NCBI RefSeq assembly: GCF_010091925.1
Contig: NZ_WVID01000004.1
Coordinates: 124,001 to 188,000, forward strand
DNA from: Nostoc sp. B(2019)
GTDB lineage: Bacteria > Cyanobacteriota > Cyanobacteriia > Cyanobacteriales > Nostocaceae
Length of the DNA stretch: 64,000 nucleotides
Direction: 5' to 3'
The notes below the pieces were generated by a model. It had not been told where the DNA came from and searched no databases. It worked only from the letters and a program-made list of their open reading frames with translations. Position 1 is the stretch's first letter. Each line of letters opens with the position of its first letter. Positions 9,681 through 20,500 of the stretch are shown one piece after another. The translations under genes and the position numbers were made by a program.

Positions 9681-12503
9681 TTAAAACTTCCAAGAAACAG
9701 TTCCTTGTACTGTAAATGGCTGTCCGTAGTAAACACGAGTAGAATTAAGCGCACTTTCAAAATAGTCTACGTCAAATAGATTTTTGAAGTTGAGTGCAAC
9801 CCTGAATTTATCTTGGTTATAGAAAATAGCTGCATCAGTCCGAACATAACTAGGTACATCGTAACTATTGTCTAAATCTCCAGCGCGATCGCCCACAAAA
9901 AACAAGCCGATTCCAGCCCCTAAACCTTGTAATTCACCTTGTTGAATTTCATAGGCTGTCCATAAATTGAAAGAATGGTTTGCACTATTTGGTAATCGGT
10001 TTCCAACTGTAAAAGTAGTATCTTCCGTAATACGTGCATCAGTATAAGCATAGCCTGCATAAATATTCCATCCCGGCAAAATTTCGCCCGTCAGACTCAG
10101 TTCAATACCTTGGCTATTCTGCTCACCTACTTGAATTTGAAAACCTTGACGACTGGGATCAGGATCATCTACCAAAACATTGGTACGGGTTAAATCATAG
10201 AATGCAAGCGTTGCTGAAAGGCGATCGCTCAAATCTGCCTTCACCCCAACCTCATACTGAGTACCGCGTTCTGGCTCTAATGAAGCGTCAACATCAAAAA
10301 AGAACGTGCCATTTGGTGGAGTAAATGAACTTGTGTAACTAGCATAAAGCGAGATAGCGGGAATGGGTTGATAGACAATCCCAAAACGAGGACTGAATGC
10401 ACTATCTGACCCACTGCTTTCTGTGTTATTGATGAAATCTTCATATTTCCGATCAAAAGCATCAAATCGCACACCTAACAACAACTTCAAGCTATCTGCT
10501 AGTGCAACTTGGTCTTGAAGATAAATTCCTAATGAGTTTGTCACAGATCGATCATTACTTTCAAAAGTAAAGACCGATTCCGGCGGTTGACCATAAACAG
10601 GATTAAAGATATTAATCGGTGCTGCTTCGCGTTCAGCATATCTTGGTGATAAGTTTTCTAAACGATTTAAATCAACTCCAAATAGTAGCTGATGTTGAAT
10701 CGAACCCGTGGAAAACTTGCCAACCACATTTGTTGTGAAATTATAATTAGTATTTTCAAGGTCGTATTCTCTAGATGTGCGATTAAAAGTTTGATTATCT
10801 TCATCCAAACTTGAGGGAATCGTCAGTCGATCACTGTAATCACGAAACGTGAATCGAAAAGCATTGCGTAACAACCAGTTGTCATCAAATTTATGTTCTA
10901 GTTGATATCCTATCCTTGTAATTGTTTGTTCAAATTCATCAGTAGGTTCCCCAAAGTTGCGGTTACGAGACACTTCACCGTTTGGGTTAGATAATACACT
11001 GCCAATGACAGGTACGCCAGATGCGTAGGAATCTCTTGTCTTGATGTATTCTCCCTCTAAGACTAGGTTAGTACTCTCGCCAAAAGCCACACTGACAACA
11101 GGCGATATATTTAAGCTTTCACCATTAAAGAAATCGACAAAACTACCTGAATTTCTGTAGGCTGCATTCAAACGATATAAGACTGTCTTCGAGTCATTTA
11201 ACGGCCCCGAGAAATCAACCGCGCCTCGATAAAAACTATAACTTCCAATGGTTGCGTCAATAGCATAAAAAGGGTCGCTTAAAGGACGTTTAGATACTAT
11301 ATTGACGGTTCCTCCTGGATTACCCAAGCCAAATAGCACTGATGCAGGGCCTTTGAGAACTTCGACTTGCTCAATACTGGAAAGTTCAGTCACTTCCGTA
11401 GCTAAAGGATCAATTAGCCCATCCCTAAGAGAATTAGTAGATACTGCATCAAATCCGCGAATTGTAAAAGAGCCAGTTGGGCCAAAGTTAAAGGCCTGAT
11501 TCACACCAGGAACATTTCTGAGGGCATCGTCTAAACGAGTCACCTGTTGGTCGCGCAACACTTGTTGTGGTACTACTTGAATCGATTGAGGAATGTCACG
11601 CAAAGGTGTATCAGTTCTTGTCCCAGTCGTAGTATTTGGTACGCGATACCCATCTTGCTCCCCCGTCACCACCAACTCAATCGGCTCATCCTGCTGTGCT
11701 ACTGGTTCCTCTTGTGGTGTCTCACTTGCTGGTTTCTGTGCTTCTGGTGTTTGGGGCTGCTGTGATGGCTGCGTCGCTGTTGCAGCAGCAGAATTTATCC
11801 CAAAAACCAGCCCTGCATTATCATCAAATAACTCAACTGTCGGCAACTGTGCATCACCTACCACTGTCACTCGAACAGTATTTGCATCAATATTTGTAAC
11901 AGTTATCTCAGTAATTCCCTCAAGCGGCTTTTCTGAACGAAATGTAAAAGCATCACCGTTAGGTAAACGCAATTGTCCGCCAGAAACATCAACAATAAAA
12001 TTATTACCTGTACTGCGATTTGTAACTTGCAGTTGTTCCCCAACAGCCGTCTCTAAAATTACCTCTACACCTTTGTCCGTGGGATTTGCCTTTACTCCCG
12101 TGATTGGTATGACTTGTTGATCCCCACTTCTTTCTGGGTTAGGGGAGTTGGTTGGTGTTGGTGACTGTACCAGCATTTGGGCGCTAGTAGCGGGAAGTTC
12201 AATTTCGCTCAGTTGACGAATATTTTTACTTTTATCCGACTTTGCTCTTTGCAGTGAACTTGCAATTTGAGACTTAAAGAGTCGGTATTTTTTAGTACTG
12301 GGAGCTAATACCGGAGATTTGCTACTTGTAAATTCCTTATCTGTAACTGCAATCTTCTCATCTGATGCAGATTTCCCTACACTCTGGCTAGAAGATTTGC
12401 CTTGAATATCCTCTCGTACTTCCTCACCTTTCGCAGGAGTGTTTATAACAACAACAACTGCACTTGTCAGCAGCAGGCTTTGAAAAAATTTATCTAACTT
12501 CAT
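9681..12503 (-). CDS. TonB-dependent ferric-siderophore receptor with N-terminal AMIN domain
   Basis: 940-residue outer-membrane receptor. A signal peptide (about 1-26, ending near TPAKG) is followed by a low-complexity linker and an AMIN domain at about 131-236 (from VIPITGVKANP to GLVFGIN). A Pro/Gln-rich spacer, a TonB-box-like IELVVTG (about 275-281), the plug (about 298-405, with IPQSIQVVPQQVLRDQQ and VEVLKGPASVLFGLGNPGG) and a 22-strand-type barrel ending in Phe (TVSWKF) come next. AMIN domains are typical of cyanobacterial receptors and are thought to bind cell-envelope glycans. It would import the ferric siderophore made by the neighbouring cluster. The gene is divergent from the biosynthetic operon and separated from it by 1.1 kb of non-coding DNA. 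Confidence 0.95.
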   Translation of the reverse strand: MKLDKFFQSLLLTSAVVVVINTPAKGEEVREDIQGKSSSQSVGKSASDEKIAVTDKEFTSSKSPVLAPSTKKYRLFKSQIASSLQRAKSDKSKNIRQLSEIELPATSAQMLVQSPTPTNSPNPERSGDQQVIPITGVKANPTDKGVEVILETAVGEQLQVTNRSTGNNFIVDVSGGQLRLPNGDAFTFRSEKPLEGITEITVTNIDANTVRVTVVGDAQLPTVELFDDNAGLVFGINSAAATATQPSQQPQTPEAQKPASETPQEEPVAQQDEPIELVVTGEQDGYRVPNTTTGTRTDTPLRDIPQSIQVVPQQVLRDQQVTRLDDALRNVPGVNQAFNFGPTGSFTIRGFDAVSTNSLRDGLIDPLATEVTELSSIEQVEVLKGPASVLFGLGNPGGTVNIVSKRPLSDPFYAIDATIGSYSFYRGAVDFSGPLNDSKTVLYRLNAAYRNSGSFVDFFNGESLNISPVVSVAFGESTNLVLEGEYIKTRDSYASGVPVIGSVLSNPNGEVSRNRNFGEPTDEFEQTITRIGYQLEHKFDDNWLLRNAFRFTFRDYSDRLTIPSSLDEDNQTFNRTSREYDLENTNYNFTTNVVGKFSTGSIQHQLLFGVDLNRLENLSPRYAEREAAPINIFNPVYGQPPESVFTFESNDRSVTNSLGIYLQDQVALADSLKLLLGVRFDAFDRKYEDFINNTESSGSDSAFSPRFGIVYQPIPAISLYASYTSSFTPPNGTFFFDVDASLEPERGTQYEVGVKADLSDRLSATLAFYDLTRTNVLVDDPDPSRQGFQIQVGEQNSQGIELSLTGEILPGWNIYAGYAYTDARITEDTTFTVGNRLPNSANHSFNLWTAYEIQQGELQGLGAGIGLFFVGDRAGDLDNSYDVPSYVRTDAAIFYNQDKFRVALNFKNLFDVDYFESALNSTRVYYGQPFTVQGTVSWKF

Positions 12504-12553
12504 TTATCCGCTTACACTCAATCACACTACTTGGTCGTACCCGAAGACACAAC

Positions 12554-12576
12554 GACAATCTTTGAAATAAATTGTC
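12554..12576. promoter_or_regulatory. Inverted repeat in the receptor leader (possible regulator site)
   Basis: GACAAT (12554-12559) and ATTGTC (12571-12576) form an interrupted inverted repeat with an AT-rich centre, lying between the predicted promoter and the receptor start. Its position suits a repressor such as the ferric uptake regulator, but the match to the Fur consensus is weak. Regulator identity is a guess. Confidence 0.35.
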
Positions 12577-12597
12577 ATTTAGGTTTAAGTTAGTTGA

Positions 12598-12626
12598 ATC
12601 ATATTATGAAGTGATGCAAGACACAA
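12598..12626 (-). promoter_or_regulatory. Candidate sigma70-type promoter of the receptor gene
   Basis: Reading leftward, TTGTGT (12626-12621) and TATGAT (12603-12598) are separated by exactly 17 bases, with the receptor start about 95 bases downstream. Both hexamers are close to the consensus. This was found by eye; chance matches are possible in AT-rich DNA. Confidence 0.4.
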
Positions 12627-13623
12627 GATAATTAATAATTTTTTTCTTTAATTAAAAATACTAAGCAATAATTATTCTTATAGGCAGGTGTTTGCTTGAT
12701 ACATAACTAGAGATTGCACTAGTAGCTAAAACTACTTTCCTGATAAGTATTTCCAAAAGTTAAAATAGCCCTCTTAATTACAGAGTTAACCGAAATAGGA
12801 CGGAAATTATTATTGTGTAGCCATATCCAAAACTTAGATATCTGCCTTGAGAAGAGACTTTAAAAAAGTATATTGCTGATTATCTACCTAAAGATATAAA
12901 GAAAATTAGATAACAAAACCTAATGCTTAGCACTCTTTTTGATAAATACTATCTATAGCTATTCTATTGCTAAAGCGAGTAATTCTCGTTAATCTAATCA
13001 AGGATAAATAAAAATCAATTGCAATAAGAAAAATATTTATCCAAATAAATCACCATTGATTAGCGTTTAAACAGTATCATCTCGACTTTATCCATTTTCT
13101 AGCAACGGGATGGCGATCGCTGAAAGCTTTGTGTGACGATAGTTTTACTTTTTCGATTTCACCAATAATCAGTGATGTGGAAAAAGTTTTTGCCAAAAGC
13201 TAGGGTTTTTGCCGTATGAAGAGAAGCGAATTCTTAATTTTGGAGCAAGTCGAGCTTAGTGGTTAAGGAAGTATTCGGAATATTAACTCGGAGCCAAACA
13301 AATGGTAGAACTGAATTTTAACTATCTACCAAAATGAAAAACCCACTTCATTAAATTCAATAATATCCATATAGCACAAAGCAAATATTGAAAACTACCA
13401 ATGAATAGTTTCAATATTTGTTTACACAAAGCAAAATTTTCCATGTTGTTAAACAAGCAGAAATAAAAAGTTATAAGATACGGCTCAATCCAAAAGTAGG
13501 AGAACATCAGCCAACACGATTGCCATTTCATTATTACTAAATGAATGAAAAGTTAACATTCATTCTATATGGCAATATCTATAGTATAAAATTTCCAGTT
13601 AAAGTCAGTATGTTGGAGTTTTT
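12627..13623. other. Long AT-rich non-coding region upstream of the biosynthetic operon
   Basis: About 1 kb without a credible gene. The only reading frame longer than 60 codons (13322-13531, minus strand) has no ribosome-binding site, is rich in Trp/Phe/Leu in a random-looking way and overlaps a hairpin. Within the region I see an imperfect inverted repeat with arms 13382-13397 and 13406-13420 (CAAATATTGAAA...TTTCAATATTTG), flanked by a direct repeat CACAAAGCAAA, and the operator-like palindrome listed separately. The rest may hold a long leader, an sRNA or decayed sequence. Confidence 0.5.
13540..13590 (+). promoter_or_regulatory. Palindrome plus candidate promoter of the NRPS-PKS operon
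   Basis: A perfect interrupted palindrome has arms AATGAATG (13540-13547) and CATTCATT (13557-13564) around a 9-base AT-rich centre. It overlaps a possible -35 (TTAACA, 13553-13558), with a weak -10 (TATCTA, 13576-13581) 17 bases on; TATAAA at 13585-13590 is an alternative. The overlap is the arrangement expected of a repressor operator. It sits 34 bases before the first gene of the operon. An iron-responsive regulator would make sense but is not shown by the sequence. Confidence 0.4.
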
Positions 13624-14532
13624 ATGCAAATTCAAACTAGTAAATCAGTTTTAAAAATCAAAAGTCCGAGTATAAAAAAATTTTCAGAGATATGTAAACA
13701 ATATCAGCCTTTTATAGTTGAAGATGTTGCCAAACATTGGGGTGCTTGTAAGAAATGGTCTCATGATTATCTGATAAAACACTGTGGAAATAATCCGGTT
13801 CCAGTACGGTTTTATAAAAAATATTTTTGGGACGATCATAAAAACTTTTCTTATGAAGATGGTTATGATCCTAAACAAGAAATGAAATTTCAGGAGTATA
13901 TAAATAATTATATAGAAAATAGAGTTAATAAAAATAACAATGCTCAAGATGTAGAATGTTATTTATCTGAAGCATATTTTGAAGACCGTTTTCCTGAAAT
14001 TGTTGGAGATGTAACTTATCCAGGATACTTTAACAGGAAGGCATTTGTTACGTTGTGGTATGGTTTGTCAAGTAAAAACTTTTCTTCAACTACTACACTT
14101 CACTTTGACCCACTACATAATATTTTTGCTCAAATTCGAGGTAGAAAAAGAATACTTTTATTCCCGCCTTCAAATTATTTGTCATTTTATCCACCTCTTG
14201 AGGCTAGCTCTGGCGCAGCATATAATAGTAAAGTAAATCCAGATCTCTCCAATTTGGAATTATTTCCGAAATTTCCTTGGCAAGAAAGAATAGAAGTCAT
14301 ACTTCAACCAGGAGAAATACTTTATATACCACCTTTTTGGTGGCATCATGTTACCGCAGTAGATGAGAATATATCATTATCATTTTGGTATGATCTGAAA
14401 ATCCAAGATTTTTTCTGGCAAAAGAATATGTTATCAGTTCTTTGGAACATTGCACCTCATTATTTATCTCATACAATTTCTGCTGGAAACTTCAAAGATT
14501 TTATGGTGTTTTTTAAAAGTATGTTTAGTTGA
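13624..14532 (+). CDS. JmjC/cupin_8-type Fe(II)/2-oxoglutarate oxygenase (first of two)
   Basis: 302-residue member of the cupin-like/JmjC family (relatives: factor-inhibiting-HIF type hydroxylases). The facial triad is visible as HFD (His160, Asp162) and WWHHV (His241, possibly 242). The connecting strands are GRKRILLFPPSNYLSFYPP and PGEILYIPPFWWH, which is the classic family spacing. A GGAG ribosome-binding site precedes the ATG. It is the first gene of the biosynthetic operon, 49 bases before the FAAL-NRPS gene. It would hydroxylate a carbon of a carrier-bound or free amino acid; the nearest candidate is the residue of the first module, which its A-domain code suggests is cationic. It shares fold and motifs with the second oxygenase of the locus. 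Substrate unknown. Confidence 0.82.
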   Translation: MQIQTSKSVLKIKSPSIKKFSEICKQYQPFIVEDVAKHWGACKKWSHDYLIKHCGNNPVPVRFYKKYFWDDHKNFSYEDGYDPKQEMKFQEYINNYIENRVNKNNNAQDVECYLSEAYFEDRFPEIVGDVTYPGYFNRKAFVTLWYGLSSKNFSSTTTLHFDPLHNIFAQIRGRKRILLFPPSNYLSFYPPLEASSGAAYNSKVNPDLSNLELFPKFPWQERIEVILQPGEILYIPPFWWHHVTAVDENISLSFWYDLKIQDFFWQKNMLSVLWNIAPHYLSHTISAGNFKDFMVFFKSMFS

Positions 14533-14581
14533 AACTGTTGTGATCAAATAAGTTGCACATTGACTTGAGTTGAAAATAAAA

Positions 14582-17500
14582 ATGAATGGTTTTTCTCATA
14601 GCTTATTTGATATTGCTGGCAACTTCTCTACAGTTGTCGAAGTTCTGCGCTTAAGAAGCTCTACGCAGCCAAATAGAGATGCGTTTACCTTTTTGTTAGA
14701 TGGGGAAACAGAACAAACAACGCTAACATATCAAGAATTGGATAGGCGATCGCGTCAAATAGCTGCTCAATTACAAGCATTGGGTTTGACTGGAGAACGC
14801 GCTTTACTACTTTATCCAGGCGGACTAGATTTTTTAGTTGCTTTTTTCGGTTGTTTATATGCTGGAGTTGTGGCTGTAACTGCATATCCTCCTAGAAATA
14901 AGCGCAATACACCGAGAATAAAGGCGATTTCTACAGATGCACAAGCCGCGATCGCTCTAACGACAACAGAAATTCTCTCTACAGTGCGGTCTTTAATGTC
15001 GCAAAAGACTGACTTAGAATCCTTGCAATGGTTGACTACCGACAATCTTGTAGAGGGAATAGAAGATACTTGGCAAGAACCCTCTATTGATCAAGATACC
15101 TTAGCTTTCCTACAATACACCTCTGGTTCTACAGGGACACCCAAGGGTGTAATGATTAATCATGGAAACCTATTGCACAATGCTGACACAACTTACCAAT
15201 TTATGGAGCACTCTCCAGAAAGTAAGTTCGTGACATGGTTGCCGATGTATCACGATATGGGCCTGATTGGGGGAATTTTGCAACCTTTGTATGGAGGTTT
15301 TCCTTGCATCATTATGCCTCCAACTTCCTTTCTCCAACGTCCTTATCGTTGGTTGCAGGCTATATCTTGCTACAAAGGTACAACAAGTGGGGGCCCTAAT
15401 TTTGCTTATGAATTATGTACTCAAAAAATTACTCCTGAACAAAAACAAACTCTTGACTTGAGTAGTTGGAGTGTTGCGTTTAACGGCGCTGAACCGATTC
15501 GGTATGATACTTTAGAGCGGTTTGCAGCAGCTTTTGCAGATTGTGGCTTCCGTAAAGAGGCATTCTATCCTTGTTACGGAATGGCTGAAACAACTCTGAT
15601 GGTTTCTGGTGTGCAGAAGGCAACATCACCGATTATCAAGACAGTCCAGAAGCCTGCATTAGAATCTAATCAGGTAGTAGAATCATCTGTTAATGATGAG
15701 GATATTTCTTATTTCGTCAGTTGTGGTCGAATCATACCACAACAGGAAGTAGCGATCGCTCATCCAGACACACTCAGTAGTTGCAAACCTAATGAAATTG
15801 GTGAAATCTGGGTATCTGGGCCAAGTGTTGGTCAAGGTTATTGGAATCGTCCTCACCAAACAGCAGAAACCTTCCATGCTTATCTATCAGACACAGGTTT
15901 AGGCCCTTTTCTACGGACGGGAGATTTAGGGTTTTTCCAGAATGGCGAGCTTTTCATTACAGGTAGAGCCAAAGATTTAATTATTATTCGCGGTAGAAAT
16001 CTTTACCCACAGGATATAGAATTAACCGCAGAATGCAGTCATTTATCTTTGCATTCCGGTGCTAGCGCAGCATTTACAGTCGAGGTTAACAACGAAGAAC
16101 GGCTAGTAATCGTACAAGAATTGAAATTTCGCGCCAAGCCAAATTTAGAAGAAGTTATATCTGCAATTCGCCAAGCTGTTACTGAAGAACATGAAGTACA
16201 AGTTTATGCTGTGGTTTTGATTAAACCAGGTAGTATTCCCAAAACTTCTAGCGGTAAGATTCAACGTCGTGCAACTCGCACCCAGTTTCAGAATGGTGAA
16301 TTGAATATAGTTGGAAGCGACATTCTCAAAACTAGCAATATTGTCAGAAAAGAAACTCGATTACAGCGTTCCCAACTTTTGACGCTTTCCCCAACGCAAT
16401 GTCAACAGCTTTTAGAAGCATATCTGATTGAACAGGAAGCCAGAGTACTTGCGATCGCACCAGATGATATCAATCCTGAAGAACCATTAAGCGCTCTGGG
16501 ATTTGATTCTTTAAAAGTATTTGAGTTAAAAAATCGGATTGAGGTTGATTTAGAAGTAGAAGTATCGATAGCAGACTTCTTTGAAGGGATGAGTACGCTC
16601 AAGCTTGTCACCAAGATACTGGCTCAACTAACAACAAAAGCAATACCATCAGTATCCCTGACCCAAGTCCAGAAAGCCGAATATTCCCAATCTTTTGCTC
16701 AGCAACGACTATGGTTCCTTGATCGTTTGGAACCAGGCAACCCAGTTTACAATATTTCCTTAGCTATTAATCTTAAAGGTCAGCTTGAAGTTACTCTACT
16801 AGAACAAAGTTTAAATGAAATTATCCGGCGACATGAAACTCTAAGAACCACTTTTACTACAGTTAACGGGGAACCCGTTCAAGTTATTGCTCCTTCGCTA
16901 AAATTATCTTTATCGATAGTAAACTGCCAAAAAAATGTTGAATTACAAGGCGACTTGGCAGTTAGACAACTCTTGACTCAAGCAAGCCAACAACCTTTTG
17001 ATCTAATACAGGGGCCATTATTACGCGCTAAACTTTTGCGCCTAGCACAGCAAGAGCATATCCTTTTGCTTGAGATGCACCACATCATCTCTGATGGCCG
17101 GTCTGTTGAGATATTTTTACAAGAGATAGCATTACTGTACAAAGCATTCTTAACTAAAAGTTCTTCACCTCTACCGTCAATCTCTATCCAATACAAAGAC
17201 TTTGCCCACTGGCAGCGACAATGGTTACAAGGGGAAATCCTCCAAACTCAACTCTCCTACTGGAAACAACAACTTGAGGGTATCCCAGCCGCATTACAAC
17301 TACCCACTGATCGACCACGACCGACAGTGCAAACTTCACACGGCGCTCAACAATCTATCGAGTTGTCCGAAACAGTCATTGAGCAATTAAAGGCGATCGC
17401 TCGTCAAAAGAGTATAACTTTATTTATGTTGCTATTGGCAGCATTTCAAACTTTTCTCTATCGTTATACCGGACAAGATGATATTGCTGTAGGTTCAGCG

Positions 17501-20500
17501 ATCGCTAACCGTAATCGTGATGAAATCAAAGGGTTAATTGGCTTTTTTGTCAATACCTTAGTCTTACGTACAGATATGAGCGGCGACCCAACTTTTGACG
17601 AGTTGCTGACACGGGTAAAAAAGGTAGCTTTAGGAGCCTATACACATCAGGATTTGCCCTTCGACCAACTTGTAGAAGCACTGCAACCAGAACGGGATAC
17701 CAGTCGAACACCGCTGTTTCAAGTCATGTTCAATGTTCAAGATTACTCGCAGTTACCAGAAATGCCTGGTTTGACTTTGAGCTTGTTAAAAATAGAAACC
17801 AAAACAGCACAGTTTGATTTGAGCCTGTCTATTGACATTCTCGAAAAAGAAGTGATGGCATCATTTGAATACAATACTGACCTATTTGATGCTGCTACCA
17901 TCACCAAGATGCTGAGACACTTTCAGAATTTGCTCTCAAGCATTACTGCTAATCCTCAAGCTCGGCTATCCAACTTACCACTTTTGAGCACCACAGATCG
18001 TCAGGAGTTACTAGAACTTTGTACAAATAAATCTCAAATTCCCAATTCCCAACTCGAATGCATTCATCAACAATTTGAAGCGCAGGTAGAGCGGACACCA
18101 AATGCAGTTGCGGTGGTATTTCAAAACCAGCATTTAACCTACAAACAATTAAATCAGCGAGCCAATCAACTAGCACATTACCTCAAAACCCTCGGAGTTA
18201 AACCAGAGGTTTTAGTGGGAATCTGTATAGAGCGCTCTTTAGAGATGGTCGTCGGACTCTTGGCAATCCTCAAAGCCGGAGGAGCATATCTACCTCTAGA
18301 TCCGGCCTACCCAAAAGAACGCCTCGCTTTGATGTTAAAAGATGCCCAAGTGTCAGTTTTACTAACTTCGTCAGTACAATTGGGCACACTCCCCGAACAT
18401 AAATCTCAAGTCATTTGCTTAGATACAGACTGGCAAGCCATTTCTCAGGAAAATCAAGAAAATCCAATTCATCGGACACAACCGGAAAACCTCGCCTATC
18501 TAATTTATACATCTGGGTCAACAGGAACACCCAAAGGGGTAATGATTCAGCATCGCTCTTTGACTTGCTATATCAACACCGCATGTATAGAGTTTGAAAT
18601 GAAGACGAGCAATATCGATGGTGGGCAAAGCCAACGCGTCCTGCAATTCGCTTCCTTCAGCTTTGATACTGCTGCTGAAGAAATCTTTCCCTGTCTGATC
18701 TCCGGTGCTGCTCTTATACTGCGTACAGATGAGATGTTAAGTTCAATACCTCAATTTTTACAGCAGTGTCATGATTGGGGGGTAACTGTCCTTGATTTGC
18801 CTACCGCTTTTTGGCATCAAGTAACCGCTGAACTCGCAACTGCAAATTTGGCACTTCCCGATTCCCTGCGATTAGTGATTATTGGGGGTGAAAGAGCTGA
18901 CAAAAAACACCTGATAACCTGGCAGCAGCAGGTTGGTCAACGGGTACGCCTTGTCAACAGCTACGGCCCTACAGAAACAACAATTGTAGCAACGCTCTGT
19001 GACTTATCAGTATCGACGGCTGGTGAAGTGCCGATTGGTAGAGCCATTCCCCAAGTCCAAACTTACGTCCTCGACCCTTATTTACAACTCGTGCCTGTAG
19101 GAACTCCTGGCGAATTGTACATTGGAGGTATTGGTGTTGCTAGAGGCTACCTCAACCGACCAGACTTAACAGCAGGAAAGTTTATTCCTAATCCCTACAG
19201 TTCAAAAGGGGAGCGTCTTTATCAGACAGGTGACTTAGTTCGTTACCTACCTAATGGCAACTTAGAATTTCTCGGACGTATCGACCATCAAGTCAAAATT
19301 CGGGGTTTTCGGATTGAATTAGCAGAAATAGAAACCATACTTAATCAACACTTAGCCGTTCGAGAAGCTGTAGTTGTAGTACATGAAAATTCCGAAAATT
19401 CTAAACGTTTAGTTGCTTATGTAGTTCCTCAAAAAACACAAACACTGACAATTGCTGAACTACGCGGTTTCCTGGAGTCAAAGTTGCCAAGCTACATGAT
19501 ACCAGGGGCTTTTGTAATATTAGAGGCATTACCGCTCACACCTAATGGTAAGGTTGACCGGACGTTAGCTACTCTTAATACAGTCCGTCCAGAACTCGAA
19601 GAAACCTTTGTTGCACCACAGACGACCGTTGAAAAACAGTTAGCTGTTATTTGGGCAGAGGTATTAGGCTTAAAAGAAATAGGTGTAAACGACAATTTTT
19701 TTAGATTAGGTGGGGATTCTATCCTTAGCCTTCAAGTAATATTTAAAGCTAATCAAATAGGGCTAAATCTGACTCCTAAGCAACTGTTTCAATATCAAAC
19801 GATCGCTCAACTAGCGCTTGTAGTTGGAACAACTAAAAAAATTCAAGCCGAGCAGATGCAACTAACTGGTTTGCTAGAGCTAACGCCTATTCAGCACTGG
19901 TTTTTTGAACAAAAGCAACCAGAACCACACCACTGGAATCAGTCAGTGTTGTTAGAAAGTAAACAGAATATTGACCCTATAATCTTAGAGAAAATTGTAG
20001 AGTTTCTGCAAAAGCATCATGATATTTTACGCTTACGATTTATACAAGAGGAATTTACTACTCAAGCACTGATTGCTAGTCCTGATGATCAGATCCCACT
20101 AACATGCTTCGATTTTTCAGCATTGCCAAAAGATAAACAAGCGGTAGCAATCGAAACAGCAGCCACGAAACTACAAGCTAGCTTAAATCTGTCACAAGGG
20201 CCGTTATTCCAAGTTGCCCTTTTTAACTTGGGTGAAAATCAAGCCAACCGCTTGCTTTGGATTATTCACCATTTAGTTGTTGATGGTGTTTCTTGGCGAA
20301 TTTTAATTGAAGATTTTCAAGCAGCTTACCAGCAAATTAGTCAAGGCAAAGTAATAAAGTTGCCACCCAAAACAACTTCTTATCAACAATGGTCTAGCCG
20401 TCTACAAAAATATGCTCAATCTTCAGCACTACTTTCAGAGTTAGATTTTTGGTTGACAACACAGCATCAATTGCCTATACCTATAGATTTCCCTGGTGGA

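Noticed and set aside
11593-12120. 175-codon open frame on the + strand
   Set aside because: It is antisense to the AMIN/linker part of the receptor gene; Cys/Ser/Val-rich composition follows from the complementary frame and there is no ribosome-binding site.
13322-13531. 69-codon minus-strand frame in the long intergenic region
   Set aside because: No ribosome-binding site, random-looking Trp/Phe-rich protein, overlaps an inverted repeat.
14570-14581. TTG start for the FAAL-NRPS
   Set aside because: An ATG four codons later gives a normal FAAL N-terminus; neither start has a strong ribosome-binding site, but ATG is preferred.
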